DNA of 16,069 bases from DATAFO01 sp046728015 (GTDB lineage: Bacteria > Actinomycetota > Thermoleophilia > Solirubrobacterales > 70-9). A model generated the notes under the pieces. The model saw nothing but the letters and a program-made list of their open reading frames with translations. It made no database searches and was not told the DNA's origin. Where the stretch lies: contig JBKPDQ010000049.1 in assembly GCA_046728015.1 (NCBI GenBank), positions 1 through 16,069 of the forward strand, given 5' to 3'. Shown here one piece after another: positions 7,448-14,136 of the stretch. The translations under genes were made by a program, and so were the position numbers. Every line of letters begins with the position of its first letter. Position 1 is the first letter of the stretch.

Positions 7448-8223
7448 GCGGCGGCCCCTCCCCGCAGCGCCTGCTCGATCCGCCGGTAGGCGCTGACGAA
7501 CTCGTCGCTGGTCCGGCTGCGGATGCGGGCCCCGGGGATCGTCACCGCCGCCCGCACCCGGCCCGGCCGCGCCGACAAAACGATCACCCGATCGGCCAGG
7601 AACACCGCCTCGGCGATGGAGTGGGTGACGAAGATCACGGTTTTCCGATCGCGCTCCCAGATGCGGAGCAGTTCCTCCTGGAGCGCCTCGCGCGTGAAGG
7701 CGTCGAGCGCTCCGAAAGGCTCATCCATCAGGAGCACGGAGGGACCGACGGCCAGCGTCCGGGCGATGCCCACGCGCTGCTTCATCCCGCCCGAAAGCTG
7801 GTGCGGGTAGTGGCGCTCGAAGCCGGCCAGGCCCACGAGGTCGATGAACCCCCGGCTCCGCCGCTCCCGTTCGTCCCGGTCCACGCCCTGGACCTTGAGC
7901 CCGTACTCGACGTTCTGCTGCACGGTGTACCAGGGAAAGAGCGCGTGCTCCTGGAAGACGATCCCGATCTCGGGCGGCGTGCCCACCACCGGACGACTGC
8001 CCACCAGGATCTTGCCCGCCCGCGGCGTCACGAACCCGGCGAGGCAGTTGAGCAGCGTCGTCTTGCCACAACCCGAGGGCCCGAGCAGGCAGACGAACTC
8101 CGAGGACTCGATCTCGAGCGTCACGCCGTCCAGGATCTCCACCACGGCGCCGTCGGGCGCGGGCAGGGCGACCTCCACGCCGTCGACGACGATGCGCGGC
8201 GGCCGCGAGGCGTCGGTGGCCAT
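7444..8223 (-). CDS. NMT1/SsuB-type ABC transporter ATPase
   Basis: A 259-residue nucleotide-binding subunit that powers the importer. It has Walker A GPSGCGKT at 48-55, Q-loop Q91 (IVFQEHALFPW), signature LSGGM at 143-147, Walker B LLMDEP at 164-169, D-loop GALD at 171-174 and switch His201 (VTHS). It belongs to the nitrate/sulfonate/taurine branch (VFQEHALFPWYTV, SIAEAVFLADRVIVL). The start at 8223 is chosen because the open frame further upstream (to 8307) overlaps the 3' end of another gene in a different frame and is low in protein sense. The ribosome binding site is weak (AAGG-like), which fits coupling to the now truncated upstream gene that stops 7 bases earlier. It is the first intact gene of the operon. 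Confidence 0.92.
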   Translation of the reverse strand: MATDASRPPRIVVDGVEVALPAPDGAVVEILDGVTLEIESSEFVCLLGPSGCGKTTLLNCLAGFVTPRAGKILVGSRPVVGTPPEIGIVFQEHALFPWYTVQQNVEYGLKVQGVDRDERERRSRGFIDLVGLAGFERHYPHQLSGGMKQRVGIARTLAVGPSVLLMDEPFGALDAFTREALQEELLRIWERDRKTVIFVTHSIAEAVFLADRVIVLSARPGRVRAAVTIPGARIRSRTSDEFVSAYRRIEQALRGGAAA

Positions 8224-8230
8224 GCCGTCG

Positions 8231-8350
8231 TCAGAATCCGGCCTTGTCGCCGAAGTCGTAGTCGATGAGCCGCTTGCTGACGACGATGGTGTCCACCCGA
8301 GCGCCACTGAACGTCCCCACCGCGAAGAGCGCCTCCGCCGCGCGCAGGAT
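8231..8350 (-). pseudogene. C-terminal remnant (39 codons) of a lost operon gene
   Basis: The minus-strand frame directly upstream of the ABC ATPase reads ILRAAEALFAVGTFSGARVD, TIVVSKRLIDYDFGDKAGF and stops with TGA at 8233, seven bases before the ATPase start. The amino-acid pattern and codon choice look like genuine protein, but an in-frame stop lies immediately upstream of the first residue and no start is available. This is best read as the tail of a gene that once headed the operon and was cut off by a deletion or insertion near 8350. I do not recognise the family. Confidence 0.45.
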
Positions 8351-8574
8351 TCACCCCCGGGGCGGGACCGCGGGCGTGGCCGCCGTTTTCTGCCTGCGTC
8401 GTGGGTGCTTCTCCTTCCGGTTACTCATCCGTAGCCGGACGGGGAGGGATTATGGACCGAACGGTTACTCACCCGTCAAGGGGCCCCTCTTCGATGAGTA
8501 CGCGCCATACTTGACGGTTATTCGGAATGATCGGATCGCCCCACGGGACGTGGTCGACGAGCTTCTCATCGTCC
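8351..8574. other. Intergenic stretch with short direct and inverted repeats
   Basis: GGTTACTCATCCGT (8419-8432) and GGTTACTCACCCGT (8463-8476) are direct repeats with starts 44 bases apart. The second overlaps an inverted repeat, CCGTCAAG (8473-8480) and CTTGACGG (8510-8517). A plus-strand frame through 8455-8575 (KGPLFDEYAPYLTVIRNDRI and so on) has some protein character but no recognisable family. The region between two gene fossils may hold a regulatory site, an element end, or debris. Confidence 0.35.
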
Positions 8575-8742
8575 GTGCGCCTTCGGCGCTTCTGCCTGGA
8601 ACAACAACCCCCTCTTCGTCATCCCGGATTGGAACTTTGTGGTCGTGCGGCTCGGTCAGGACCAACGAACGGGTTCGCCATCACGAACGCCACCTGGAGT
8701 GAGTTCCTTCGCCGGCTGGGGGCCGCGCTCACCACCGGTAGG
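8575..8742 (+). pseudogene. Serine hydrolase/beta-lactamase-family C-terminal fragment, frameshifted
   Basis: The plus strand reads CAFGASAWNNNPLFVIPDWN then FVVVRLGQDQ. After a frame change near 8665 it reads NGFAITNATWSEFLRRLGAA. Together these match the C-terminal end of class-C beta-lactamase-like serine hydrolases (AFGA-GWNNN-L-VIP-VVVRLG...ATW-EFLRRLGAAL). The catalytic SxxK and YxN parts are absent, so only the last 50-odd residues remain. The fragment points toward livF and ends about 20 bases from its stop, so the two are convergent. Where the original stop lay is unclear. Confidence 0.6.
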
Positions 8743-8763
8743 GATCGCGCGCCCTCCTCCTTG

Positions 8764-9474
8764 TCAGCCTCCGAGGTACAGCCGCTTCACGCGAGGATCG
8801 TCGAGGATCGCCCGCCCGGATCCCTCGTAGCGGTTCTGCCCCACCTCCAGCACGTAGGCGTAGTCGGAGATCTCCAGCGCCTTGGCGGCGTTCTGCTCGA
8901 CCATCAGGATCGTCTGGCCGTGCTGCCGGAGGTCCTTGATGATCCGGAAGATCTCCCGGAAGACGAGCGGCGCCAGCCCGAGCGTCGGCTCGTCCAGCAG
9001 GACCAGCTTCGGCCGCAGCAGGAGGGCCCGCCCCATCTCGAGCATCTGCTGCTGCCCCCCCGACAGGTTGCCGGCGCGCGCCCGGCGCCGCTCGCGAAGG
9101 ACGGGAAACACCTCGTAGACCCGCTCCAGTTCACCCCGCAGCTCTTCCGACCACGTTCGGATGTACGCGCCGAGGAGCAGGTTCTCCTCCACCGACATCA
9201 AGGGAAAGACGTTACGGCCCTGGGGGACGTAGGCGAGGCCGCGGTGGAGCAGATCGCCGGGAGGGCGGTTCGTCACGTCCTCGCCCGCGAACACGACCCG
9301 CCCCTGACGAGCCGGCAGCAAGCCGAAGATGGTCTTGAACACCGTCGATTTGCCGGCACCGTTGGGCCCGATGATCGAGGCGATCTGGCCGGACTGGACG
9401 GCCAGCGTCACGCCCTTGAGAACTTCCATCCGGCCGTAGCCCGCATGGATGTCGCGTACCTCGAGGAGCGCCAT
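8764..9474 (-). CDS. livF: Branched-chain amino acid-type ABC transporter ATPase LivF
   Basis: The second nucleotide-binding subunit of a HAAT-type importer, 236 aa. Walker A GPNGAGKS is at 36-43, signature LSGGQ at 137-141, Walker B LVLLDEP at 157-163, and the LivF-specific stretch TLGLAPLVFREIFRIIKDLR follows. The motif RGLAYVPQGRNVFPLMSVEE is typical of LivF. Its ATG lies two bases after the livG stop, so it is last in the liv operon and probably translated by re-initiation. It forms a heterodimer with LivG under the membrane. LivF-type proteins also serve urea, amide and aromatic-acid importers. Confidence 0.95.
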   Translation of the reverse strand: MALLEVRDIHAGYGRMEVLKGVTLAVQSGQIASIIGPNGAGKSTVFKTIFGLLPARQGRVVFAGEDVTNRPPGDLLHRGLAYVPQGRNVFPLMSVEENLLLGAYIRTWSEELRGELERVYEVFPVLRERRRARAGNLSGGQQQMLEMGRALLLRPKLVLLDEPTLGLAPLVFREIFRIIKDLRQHGQTILMVEQNAAKALEISDYAYVLEVGQNRYEGSGRAILDDPRVKRLYLGG

Positions 9475-9476
9475 CG

Positions 9477-10214
9477 CTAGGTCCCGAAGTAGGCGTCCAT
9501 GACCATGGGGTTGGCGTGGATTTCCGCCGGCGCGCCCTCGGCGATCTTCTCGCCCTGGCTCAAGACGATGATCCGCCGGCAGAGCGACATGACCACTTCC
9601 ATGTTGTGCTCGATCACCACGAACGTGTATCCGCGGCCGTTCAGCTCGTGAATATGCTGGACGATGCTCTTGATGATCGTGGGGTTGAGGCCCGCCATGG
9701 GCTCGTCGAGGAGGACGAGCTCGGGCTCCGGCATGAGGGCCATGCCGAAGTCGAGGAGCTTCTGCTGGCCGTAGGACAGGTCGGAGGCCAGGTGGTCGGT
9801 GACGTGCGTGAGGTTCAGGAAGTCGAGGAGCTGGGCGGCGCGGTCGCGCTCTTCCGATTCCTCCCGCCGGAAGAGGCGCCCGACCAGGGTGCCCCGGCGC
9901 TCCTGGGCGGCCATCAAGAGGTTCTCCAGCACGGTCATCTCGGGGAAGAGCTGGATGAGCTGAAACGTCCGAGAGATCCCGCGCCGGGAGATGCGGTCGG
10001 CGGTCAGGCCGGTGATGTCCTCGCCCTTGAACGTCACGCGGCCGGCCGAGAGCCGGAGCACGCCGGTGACGCAGTTGAAGAGCGTGGTCTTCCCCGACCC
10101 GTTGGGACCGATGAGCCCGAGGAGCTCACCGGGCTCCACGGCGAGGCTCACGTCTCTCAGGGCGGAGAGGTGATAGAAGTGCTTCGTCAGATCCCGAACT
10201 TCCAGGACTGACAT
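9477..10214 (-). CDS. livG: Branched-chain amino acid-type ABC transporter ATPase LivG
   Basis: The first nucleotide-binding subunit of the importer, 245 aa. Walker A GPNGSGKT at residues 36-43 is followed by FNCVTGVLRLSAGRVTFKGE and DITGLTADRISRRGISRTFQ, the usual LivG layout. The ABC signature is the LivG variant LSYGQQ, Walker B is LVLLDEPMAGLN, and the switch histidine is in VIEHNMEVVM. GGAGGA lies five bases before ATG 10214. It follows livM by 13 bases and precedes livF by two. The frame is intact and the length normal. Confidence 0.95.
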   Translation of the reverse strand: MSVLEVRDLTKHFYHLSALRDVSLAVEPGELLGLIGPNGSGKTTLFNCVTGVLRLSAGRVTFKGEDITGLTADRISRRGISRTFQLIQLFPEMTVLENLLMAAQERRGTLVGRLFRREESEERDRAAQLLDFLNLTHVTDHLASDLSYGQQKLLDFGMALMPEPELVLLDEPMAGLNPTIIKSIVQHIHELNGRGYTFVVIEHNMEVVMSLCRRIIVLSQGEKIAEGAPAEIHANPMVMDAYFGT

Positions 10215-10227
10215 GAGTCCTCCGGTT

Positions 10228-11226
10228 TCACCGCGTTCCCGGCGCGTCCGGCGGCGCCGCCAGCGGGGCCGGCACGCGCTTGCCGCGACCGAGCCAGGTG
10301 AGCGCCACGTCCCACAGGCCGACCAGCCCCTTCGGCATGAACAGCATCATCAGGATGATGGCGAGCGAGTAGATGATGAGGTAGAGGCCTTCCGAGCCCC
10401 GGAGAGCCTCGGGCAGGATCGTCACCACCGCCGCTCCGATGAACGGCCCCTCGAAGCGTCCGAGGCCCCCCATGACGACCATCATCAGGAACTGGATGGA
10501 CCGATCGAGTGTGTAGGCGCCGGGGTCGATGTAGCCGAGCAACGGGGCAAAGAGCGCCCCTCCGATCCCGGCGTAGGCCGCCCCGATCGCGAAGGCCATC
10601 AGCTTGTAGTTCCGCAAGCTCACCCCCACGACCTCGGCCCGCATCTCGTTCTCGCGGATCGCCCGGAAGGCCCGGCCCCACCGGGAGGTCAGGATCCAGT
10701 AGGCAGAGGCGACCACGACCGCCGCCCAGCCCAGGATGTAGAAGTAGTAGGCGCGGTCGGATCGGAAGCTGATCGGCCCCCAGGCCGGCCGGGCGATGTT
10801 CGAGATTCCGAACGACCCGCCGGTCAGCGTCTCCCAGTTCCGGAGCACCAGGAAGGCGATGATGTTGAAGCCGAGCGTCACCATGGCCAGGTAGTGATGC
10901 TTGACCTTCAGCGCCGGGAAGCCGAGCACCAGGCCCCATCCGAACGCGAGGGCCAGGCCCGCCAGCAGGCCCAGCTCGAAGGGCACGCCGTGCTGACCGA
11001 GGATGGCCACCGCGTACGACCCGAACGCCATGAAGGCCGCGTGGCACAGGGAGATCTGTCCGGCGTAGCCGAGGGTGAGGTTGAGCCCGATGGCCAGGAT
11101 CAGGTACACCAGCGTGAGGCTCAGGATGTACAGCTTGTACTGCTCGAGGAGCAGGGGGGCGAGCGCACAGAGCGCCGCCGCCCCGGCGACGGCGAGCCAC
11201 CGGGCCGGGCCGTACCGGCGGACCAT
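10228..11226 (-). CDS. livM: Branched-chain amino acid-type ABC transporter permease LivM
   Basis: An inner-membrane permease of the BPD_transp_2 family, 332 aa, about ten hydrophobic helices. Family landmarks are LILAIGLNLTLGYAGQISLC followed by HAAFMAFGSY near the N-terminus, the cytoplasmic RAIRENEMRAEVVGVSLRNY-KL loop, and GGLGRFEGPFIGAAVVTILP. The start is placed at ATG 11226 because it overlaps the livH stop as TGATG and has AGGAGG about 10 bases upstream; a GTG three codons earlier is too close to that site. The C-terminus is a Pro/Ala-rich tail (PAPLAAPPDAPGTR). It pairs with LivH. Confidence 0.94.
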   Translation of the reverse strand: MVRRYGPARWLAVAGAAALCALAPLLLEQYKLYILSLTLVYLILAIGLNLTLGYAGQISLCHAAFMAFGSYAVAILGQHGVPFELGLLAGLALAFGWGLVLGFPALKVKHHYLAMVTLGFNIIAFLVLRNWETLTGGSFGISNIARPAWGPISFRSDRAYYFYILGWAAVVVASAYWILTSRWGRAFRAIRENEMRAEVVGVSLRNYKLMAFAIGAAYAGIGGALFAPLLGYIDPGAYTLDRSIQFLMMVVMGGLGRFEGPFIGAAVVTILPEALRGSEGLYLIIYSLAIILMMLFMPKGLVGLWDVALTWLGRGKRVPAPLAAPPDAPGTR

Positions 11227-12101
11227 CAGGCCCACTCCTCCTTCACGCCCCAGATGCCCTCGGGTTTGAGCAGCAGGACGGCGATGAGGATCACGAGCGC
11301 GAAGGCGTCGCGGAAGTGGCTCGAGATGTAGGCCGCCGAGAACGTCTCCACGACACCGACCAGGAGTCCCCCCAGCAGCGCACCGCGGATCTGGTTAAAG
11401 CCGCCGATGATGGCGGCATAGAACGCCTTGAGGCCGATGGCGACGCCGATGTCGTACTTCACGAGGTAGATCGGCGCGATCAGAATCGCGGCCACGGCGG
11501 TGAGCGCGGCGTTGAGCATGAACGTGATCGTGACCAGTCGAGACACGCTGATGCCGAGCACCGAGGCGAGGTTGCGGTTCTGAGCGACGGCCTGCATGGC
11601 CCAGCCGAGCTTCGTGCGGGTGATGAACGCGTGGAGAAGGCCGATCACCACCCCGGCGAACAGCACGTTCATCAGCTCCTCCCGCGAGAGGATGATCGTG
11701 CCGATCCGGATCGGCTCCCGCGAGAAGATCGGCGGGAAGGGCAACGCCAGCGGCGTCCAGAACTGCTGGAGCGAATACCGGATGAACAGGCTGAGCCCGA
11801 TGGTCGCGATCACCAGGGGGAGCACGCCCATCTTGAGCAGCCGGGTCACCAGGACCGCCTTGACCACGTAGCCCAGGAGCACGGTGGAGACCAGGACCGT
11901 CGCCAGCAAGGCGGCGGCGAAGGGCAGCCGCCACACGACGAAGAACAGCACCATCGAAAACGCCGGCACCACCACGAACTCGCCCTGGGCGAAGTTGATC
12001 GTGTTGGACGTCTGCCACAACAGCACGAAGCCGATCGCCGCCATGGCATAGATGGCGCCGATCGACACCCCGGCCACGAAGAGCTGGATGAGGTCCGTCA
12101 C
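11226..12101 (-). CDS. livH: Branched-chain amino acid-type ABC transporter permease LivH
   Basis: An inner-membrane permease of the BPD_transp_2 family, 291 aa, about eight helices. Landmarks are VSIGAIYAMAAIGFVLLWQT, the conserved NTINFAQGEFVVV, the cytoplasmic loop MQAVAQNRNLASVLGISVSR, and KAFYAAIIGGFNQIRGALLG. The start is GTG 12101, with GAGAGGAG eight bases upstream. An open extension to 12194 covers an Arg/Pro-rich stretch that reads through the gap after the binding-protein gene and is not family-like. The stop overlaps the livM start (TGATG), so the two permeases should be translationally coupled. Confidence 0.94.
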   Translation of the reverse strand: MTDLIQLFVAGVSIGAIYAMAAIGFVLLWQTSNTINFAQGEFVVVPAFSMVLFFVVWRLPFAAALLATVLVSTVLLGYVVKAVLVTRLLKMGVLPLVIATIGLSLFIRYSLQQFWTPLALPFPPIFSREPIRIGTIILSREELMNVLFAGVVIGLLHAFITRTKLGWAMQAVAQNRNLASVLGISVSRLVTITFMLNAALTAVAAILIAPIYLVKYDIGVAIGLKAFYAAIIGGFNQIRGALLGGLLVGVVETFSAAYISSHFRDAFALVILIAVLLLKPEGIWGVKEEWA

Positions 12102-12129
12102 GCGCGGCGCTCCTCTCGGGGATGGGCGT

Positions 12130-12152
12130 GGCCGGGCTCCGCCCGTCCGGCC
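12130..12152. other. Hairpin between the binding-protein gene and livH
   Basis: GGCCGG (12130-12135) pairs with CCGGCC (12147-12152) around an 11-base loop in the 64-base gap. Such hairpins after binding-protein genes in other ABC operons protect the 5' mRNA part and raise binding-protein levels; that role here is inference. There is no T-run, so it is not a standard terminator. Confidence 0.35.
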
Positions 12153-12165
12153 GGTCCCGCCCGTC

Positions 12166-13338
12166 TTACTTGCAGAGGCGCTCCTTGTAGGCACCGCGCA
12201 GCATCGGTACCGTCTTGGCCACCACCGGCCGCTGATCCTTCACCTCCACGATGAAGCTCTCGCGGTCGAGGCTTCCCTTCTCGTTCACCCAGACGTCCAT
12301 GAGCAGGCCGGGCTCCTCGGTCGCGGTGAACAGGTTGTTGTGCAGGCAGGCCCGGACCTTTGCCTGGTCCCAGGCGCCGACACGTTGCACGGCCGCCTTG
12401 AGCATGTGCACGCCGATGTAGCCCTTGTACGCGTTGTGATCGGGCACGCGGCCGTACTTCTCCCCGAAGCGGCGGCCGAAATCGACCATCGCGGGCTGCG
12501 GCGCGGTGGCCACCAGCCCGACGTGACACCGGGCGCCGTTGACGGCGGCCCCGCCTGGCGTGATGGTCGTCTGCGTACACAGCGTGGTCTCGCCGACCGG
12601 CTCGACCTGGACGGCCATCTTCCGGAGCTGGATCATGAAGCGCGCGTTCTCTTCCTCGTGGCTGTAGACCACGACGTGGGTGGCCCCCGAGCCGCGGACC
12701 CTGGTGAGCTCCGGGGTGAAATCGGCCTGCTGTACCTCGGTGGAGATGTCGACGACCGGGGCCTTCCCCCGCTCCTTCATGAACTGCACGAACATGTCCC
12801 GGCCGCCCTTGCCGAAGGCGTTGTTCACCCAGACCAGCGCGATCTTTTCGGCCTTGACGTCGTCCAGCAGCCAGCGGACGAACTTGGCCATCCCCGTGTC
12901 CTGGGTGAACGAGGTCAGGAAGATGTTGTCGCTGCCCTTCTGGGTGATGATGATGGACTCCGATCCGGTGAACTGGGGGACGCCGGCCTGCCGCGCGATC
13001 TCCATGTTGGCGACCGTGCTCGAGCTATACACGGTCCCGAAGACCGCGAAGGGCTTGTCGTTGAGCACGCGCCGCATGACGGCCACCGAGGTCGGAGGGT
13101 CGGTCTGGGTGTCCTGCACGCTGGTCTCCAGCCGCATGCCGAGGATCCCGCCCTTCCGGTTGATCTCCTCGATGGCCATCATGACCGCATCACGCCACAT
13201 GGCGCCGACGCTGGCGCCGCCGCCCGTGATCTCGGCGACGATTGGCAGCTTGACGACCGACTGGGTGCTGGCCGTGGCCGCCAGGCCGAAGGCCAACACC
13301 ACCGCGAGCAGGCACGAAAGCGTGCGGCGCTGTCTCAT
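12166..13338 (-). CDS. Branched-chain amino acid-type ABC transporter substrate-binding protein (LivK-like)
   Basis: A periplasmic type-I binding protein (Peripla_BP_6, PF13458), 390 aa. The signal peptide has a short positive start (MRQRR) and core LSCLLAVVLAFGLAATA, with cleavage near residue 25. The mature protein opens VVKLPIVAEITGGGASVGAM, followed by MAIEEINRKGGILGMRLE, VMRRVLNDKPFAVFGTVYSS and DNIFLTSFTQDTGMAKFVRW, all characteristic. Start ATG 13338 has AAGGAGGA eight bases upstream; a longer frame to 13425 is less likely because it would put 29 polar residues before the signal peptide. It is the first gene of the liv operon. Three later cysteines (TTLCTQT, GARCHVG, RACLHN) could form a disulfide. 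The true ligand may be an amino acid, amide or aromatic acid. Confidence 0.93.
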   Translation of the reverse strand: MRQRRTLSCLLAVVLAFGLAATASTQSVVKLPIVAEITGGGASVGAMWRDAVMMAIEEINRKGGILGMRLETSVQDTQTDPPTSVAVMRRVLNDKPFAVFGTVYSSSTVANMEIARQAGVPQFTGSESIIITQKGSDNIFLTSFTQDTGMAKFVRWLLDDVKAEKIALVWVNNAFGKGGRDMFVQFMKERGKAPVVDISTEVQQADFTPELTRVRGSGATHVVVYSHEEENARFMIQLRKMAVQVEPVGETTLCTQTTITPGGAAVNGARCHVGLVATAPQPAMVDFGRRFGEKYGRVPDHNAYKGYIGVHMLKAAVQRVGAWDQAKVRACLHNNLFTATEEPGLLMDVWVNEKGSLDRESFIVEVKDQRPVVAKTVPMLRGAYKERLCK

Positions 13339-13345
13339 GGCGAGA

Positions 13346-13351
13346 TCCTCC
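13346..13351 (-). promoter_or_regulatory. Ribosome binding site of the liv binding-protein gene
   Basis: AGGAGG-type Shine-Dalgarno (minus strand AAAGGAGGATC), about eight bases before ATG 13338. It fixes the start against the upstream open frame. Confidence 0.8.
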
Positions 13352-13394
13352 TTTGCAGGCGATCGATCAACGAGGGGTTCCAGCCACTGGCAAT

Positions 13395-13433
13395 GGCAAG
13401 ATCCTACCTTGCCTACAGCACTCAATCCGTCAA
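13395..13433 (-). promoter_or_regulatory. Possible promoter/operator of the liv operon
   Basis: An inverted repeat GGCAAG (13395-13400) and CTTGCC (13408-13413) lies 57 bases upstream of the binding-protein start. A TTGACG box (minus strand, 13433-13428) lies upstream of it, and TAGGAT inside the repeat resembles a -10 box, but the spacing is 21 bases, longer than standard. The arrangement could be a regulator site over a weak promoter; no regulator gene is nearby. Confidence 0.3.
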
Positions 13434-13504
13434 GATCATCGGCGGGTCGGAGTGATGATCACCGCGGCTGGCCCGGGGTGGGCTGGGATTCCTTACGGAG
13501 CGCG

Positions 13505-13557
13505 GCGCCCTGAGGGCGCAGAGCCGGCGGCGGCGCGCGCTGTCGCCGCCCCGGCTC
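13505..13557. other. Two adjacent strong hairpins
   Basis: The first is GCGCCC-TGA-GGGCGC (13505-13519). The second pairs GAGCCGG/CGGCGGCG with CGCCGCC/CCGGCTC (13521-13557), a stem of about 14 pairs with one bulge and an 8-base loop. Neither is followed by a T-run on either strand. They lie between the liv promoter region and the truncated maturase, and could be a terminator-like barrier, remnant intron structure, or a repeat element. Confidence 0.4.
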
Positions 13558-13624
13558 TCGGCGAGCTCCTCTGCCGATCCCGGGCATCCGCGCCGGCGAC
13601 CGGTGCCGACGGGATCGGAAACTC

Positions 13625-13991
13625 GTTCCCCCGTCCTTCGGGATCTCGACTCTCCGGCTCCGCTGCGGCCGATAGTTGCGTTGGACCAGCTCGTCGCGCA
13701 GTTGCACCAGAAACGCCTCGACGCCGACCGTCTCGATCGCCTCGAACGTCACACCGTCGATGCCCGGCGCCCCGTTGTTGCGCTTGGCGAGGTCGTACGC
13801 GGGGCGGAGCGTCTCCAGCTTGACCACATGGACATACAGGCCCCAGAACCGCCAGTCCTTATCCGCCTTCGCCTTGATGTAGAGCCTCCGCCTCAGGTCC
13901 TGCAGACTGATGGCCGCCATAGTCAGGACGCCCCTGCCTTCCGTGTTGTCGGAGGCGTTGCCGAACAGCAGGGCCCCTTCGCTCCGCGGGC
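13625..13991 (-). pseudogene. Second group II intron maturase copy, truncated at both sides
   Basis: From ATG 13920 the protein reads MAAISLQDLRRRLYIKAKAD, then LAKRNNGAPGIDGVTFEAIE and RDELVQRNYRPQRSRRVEIP up to KDGG near 13625. All later RT motifs including YCDD are absent and the frame runs on into unrelated Arg/Pro-rich sequence. The 70 bases before the ATG match the copy at 988-1050 (CTCCGCGGGC on the plus strand, ending at 13991), and then similarity stops abruptly, so the intron's 5' RNA is missing. By eye 78 of 98 residues match the first copy. This copy keeps the frame that is broken in the first one, and so shows where that lesion is. Confidence 0.82.
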
Positions 13992-13995
13992 GTGA

Positions 13996-14136
13996 TCAAG
14001 CAGCGTGGTCTTGCGCGCCCTCCAGGGCGCCGGCGTGGCCCTGCACGAGATCCAGCCGGCGTCCGTGGTCTATCCCACAGACAGTCCGCTCTCCAGCTAC
14101 TTACACCACTCGGGTCCCGTCGTGCCGGTGTACTGA
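13996..14136 (+). pseudogene. Unidentified gene tail next to the truncated intron
   Basis: Immediately beyond the end of intron similarity the plus strand reads SSSVVLRALQGAGVALHEIQ then PASVVYPTDSPLSSYLHHSG and PVVPVY, stopping with TGA at 14134-14136. The residues look protein-like and the codons are GC-rich in third position, but a stop codon lies just upstream and no start exists. It may be the C-terminus of a gene cut by the intron or by the deletion that removed the intron's 5' end. I do not recognise the family. Confidence 0.3.

Noticed and set aside
8419..8476. CRISPR array
   Set aside because: Only two short imperfect repeats, no further units and no cas genes.
12052..13455. Plus-strand 467-residue frame opposite the liv binding protein
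   Set aside because: Long only because of GC-rich codons on the other strand; His/Asp/Gly/Arg composition is a shadow.
13521..13557. Hairpin as group II intron domain V
   Set aside because: Domain V has a 34-nt shape with a fixed two-base bulge and GNRA-like loop; this stem is continuous with one bulge and an 8-base loop, and lacks the expected sequence.
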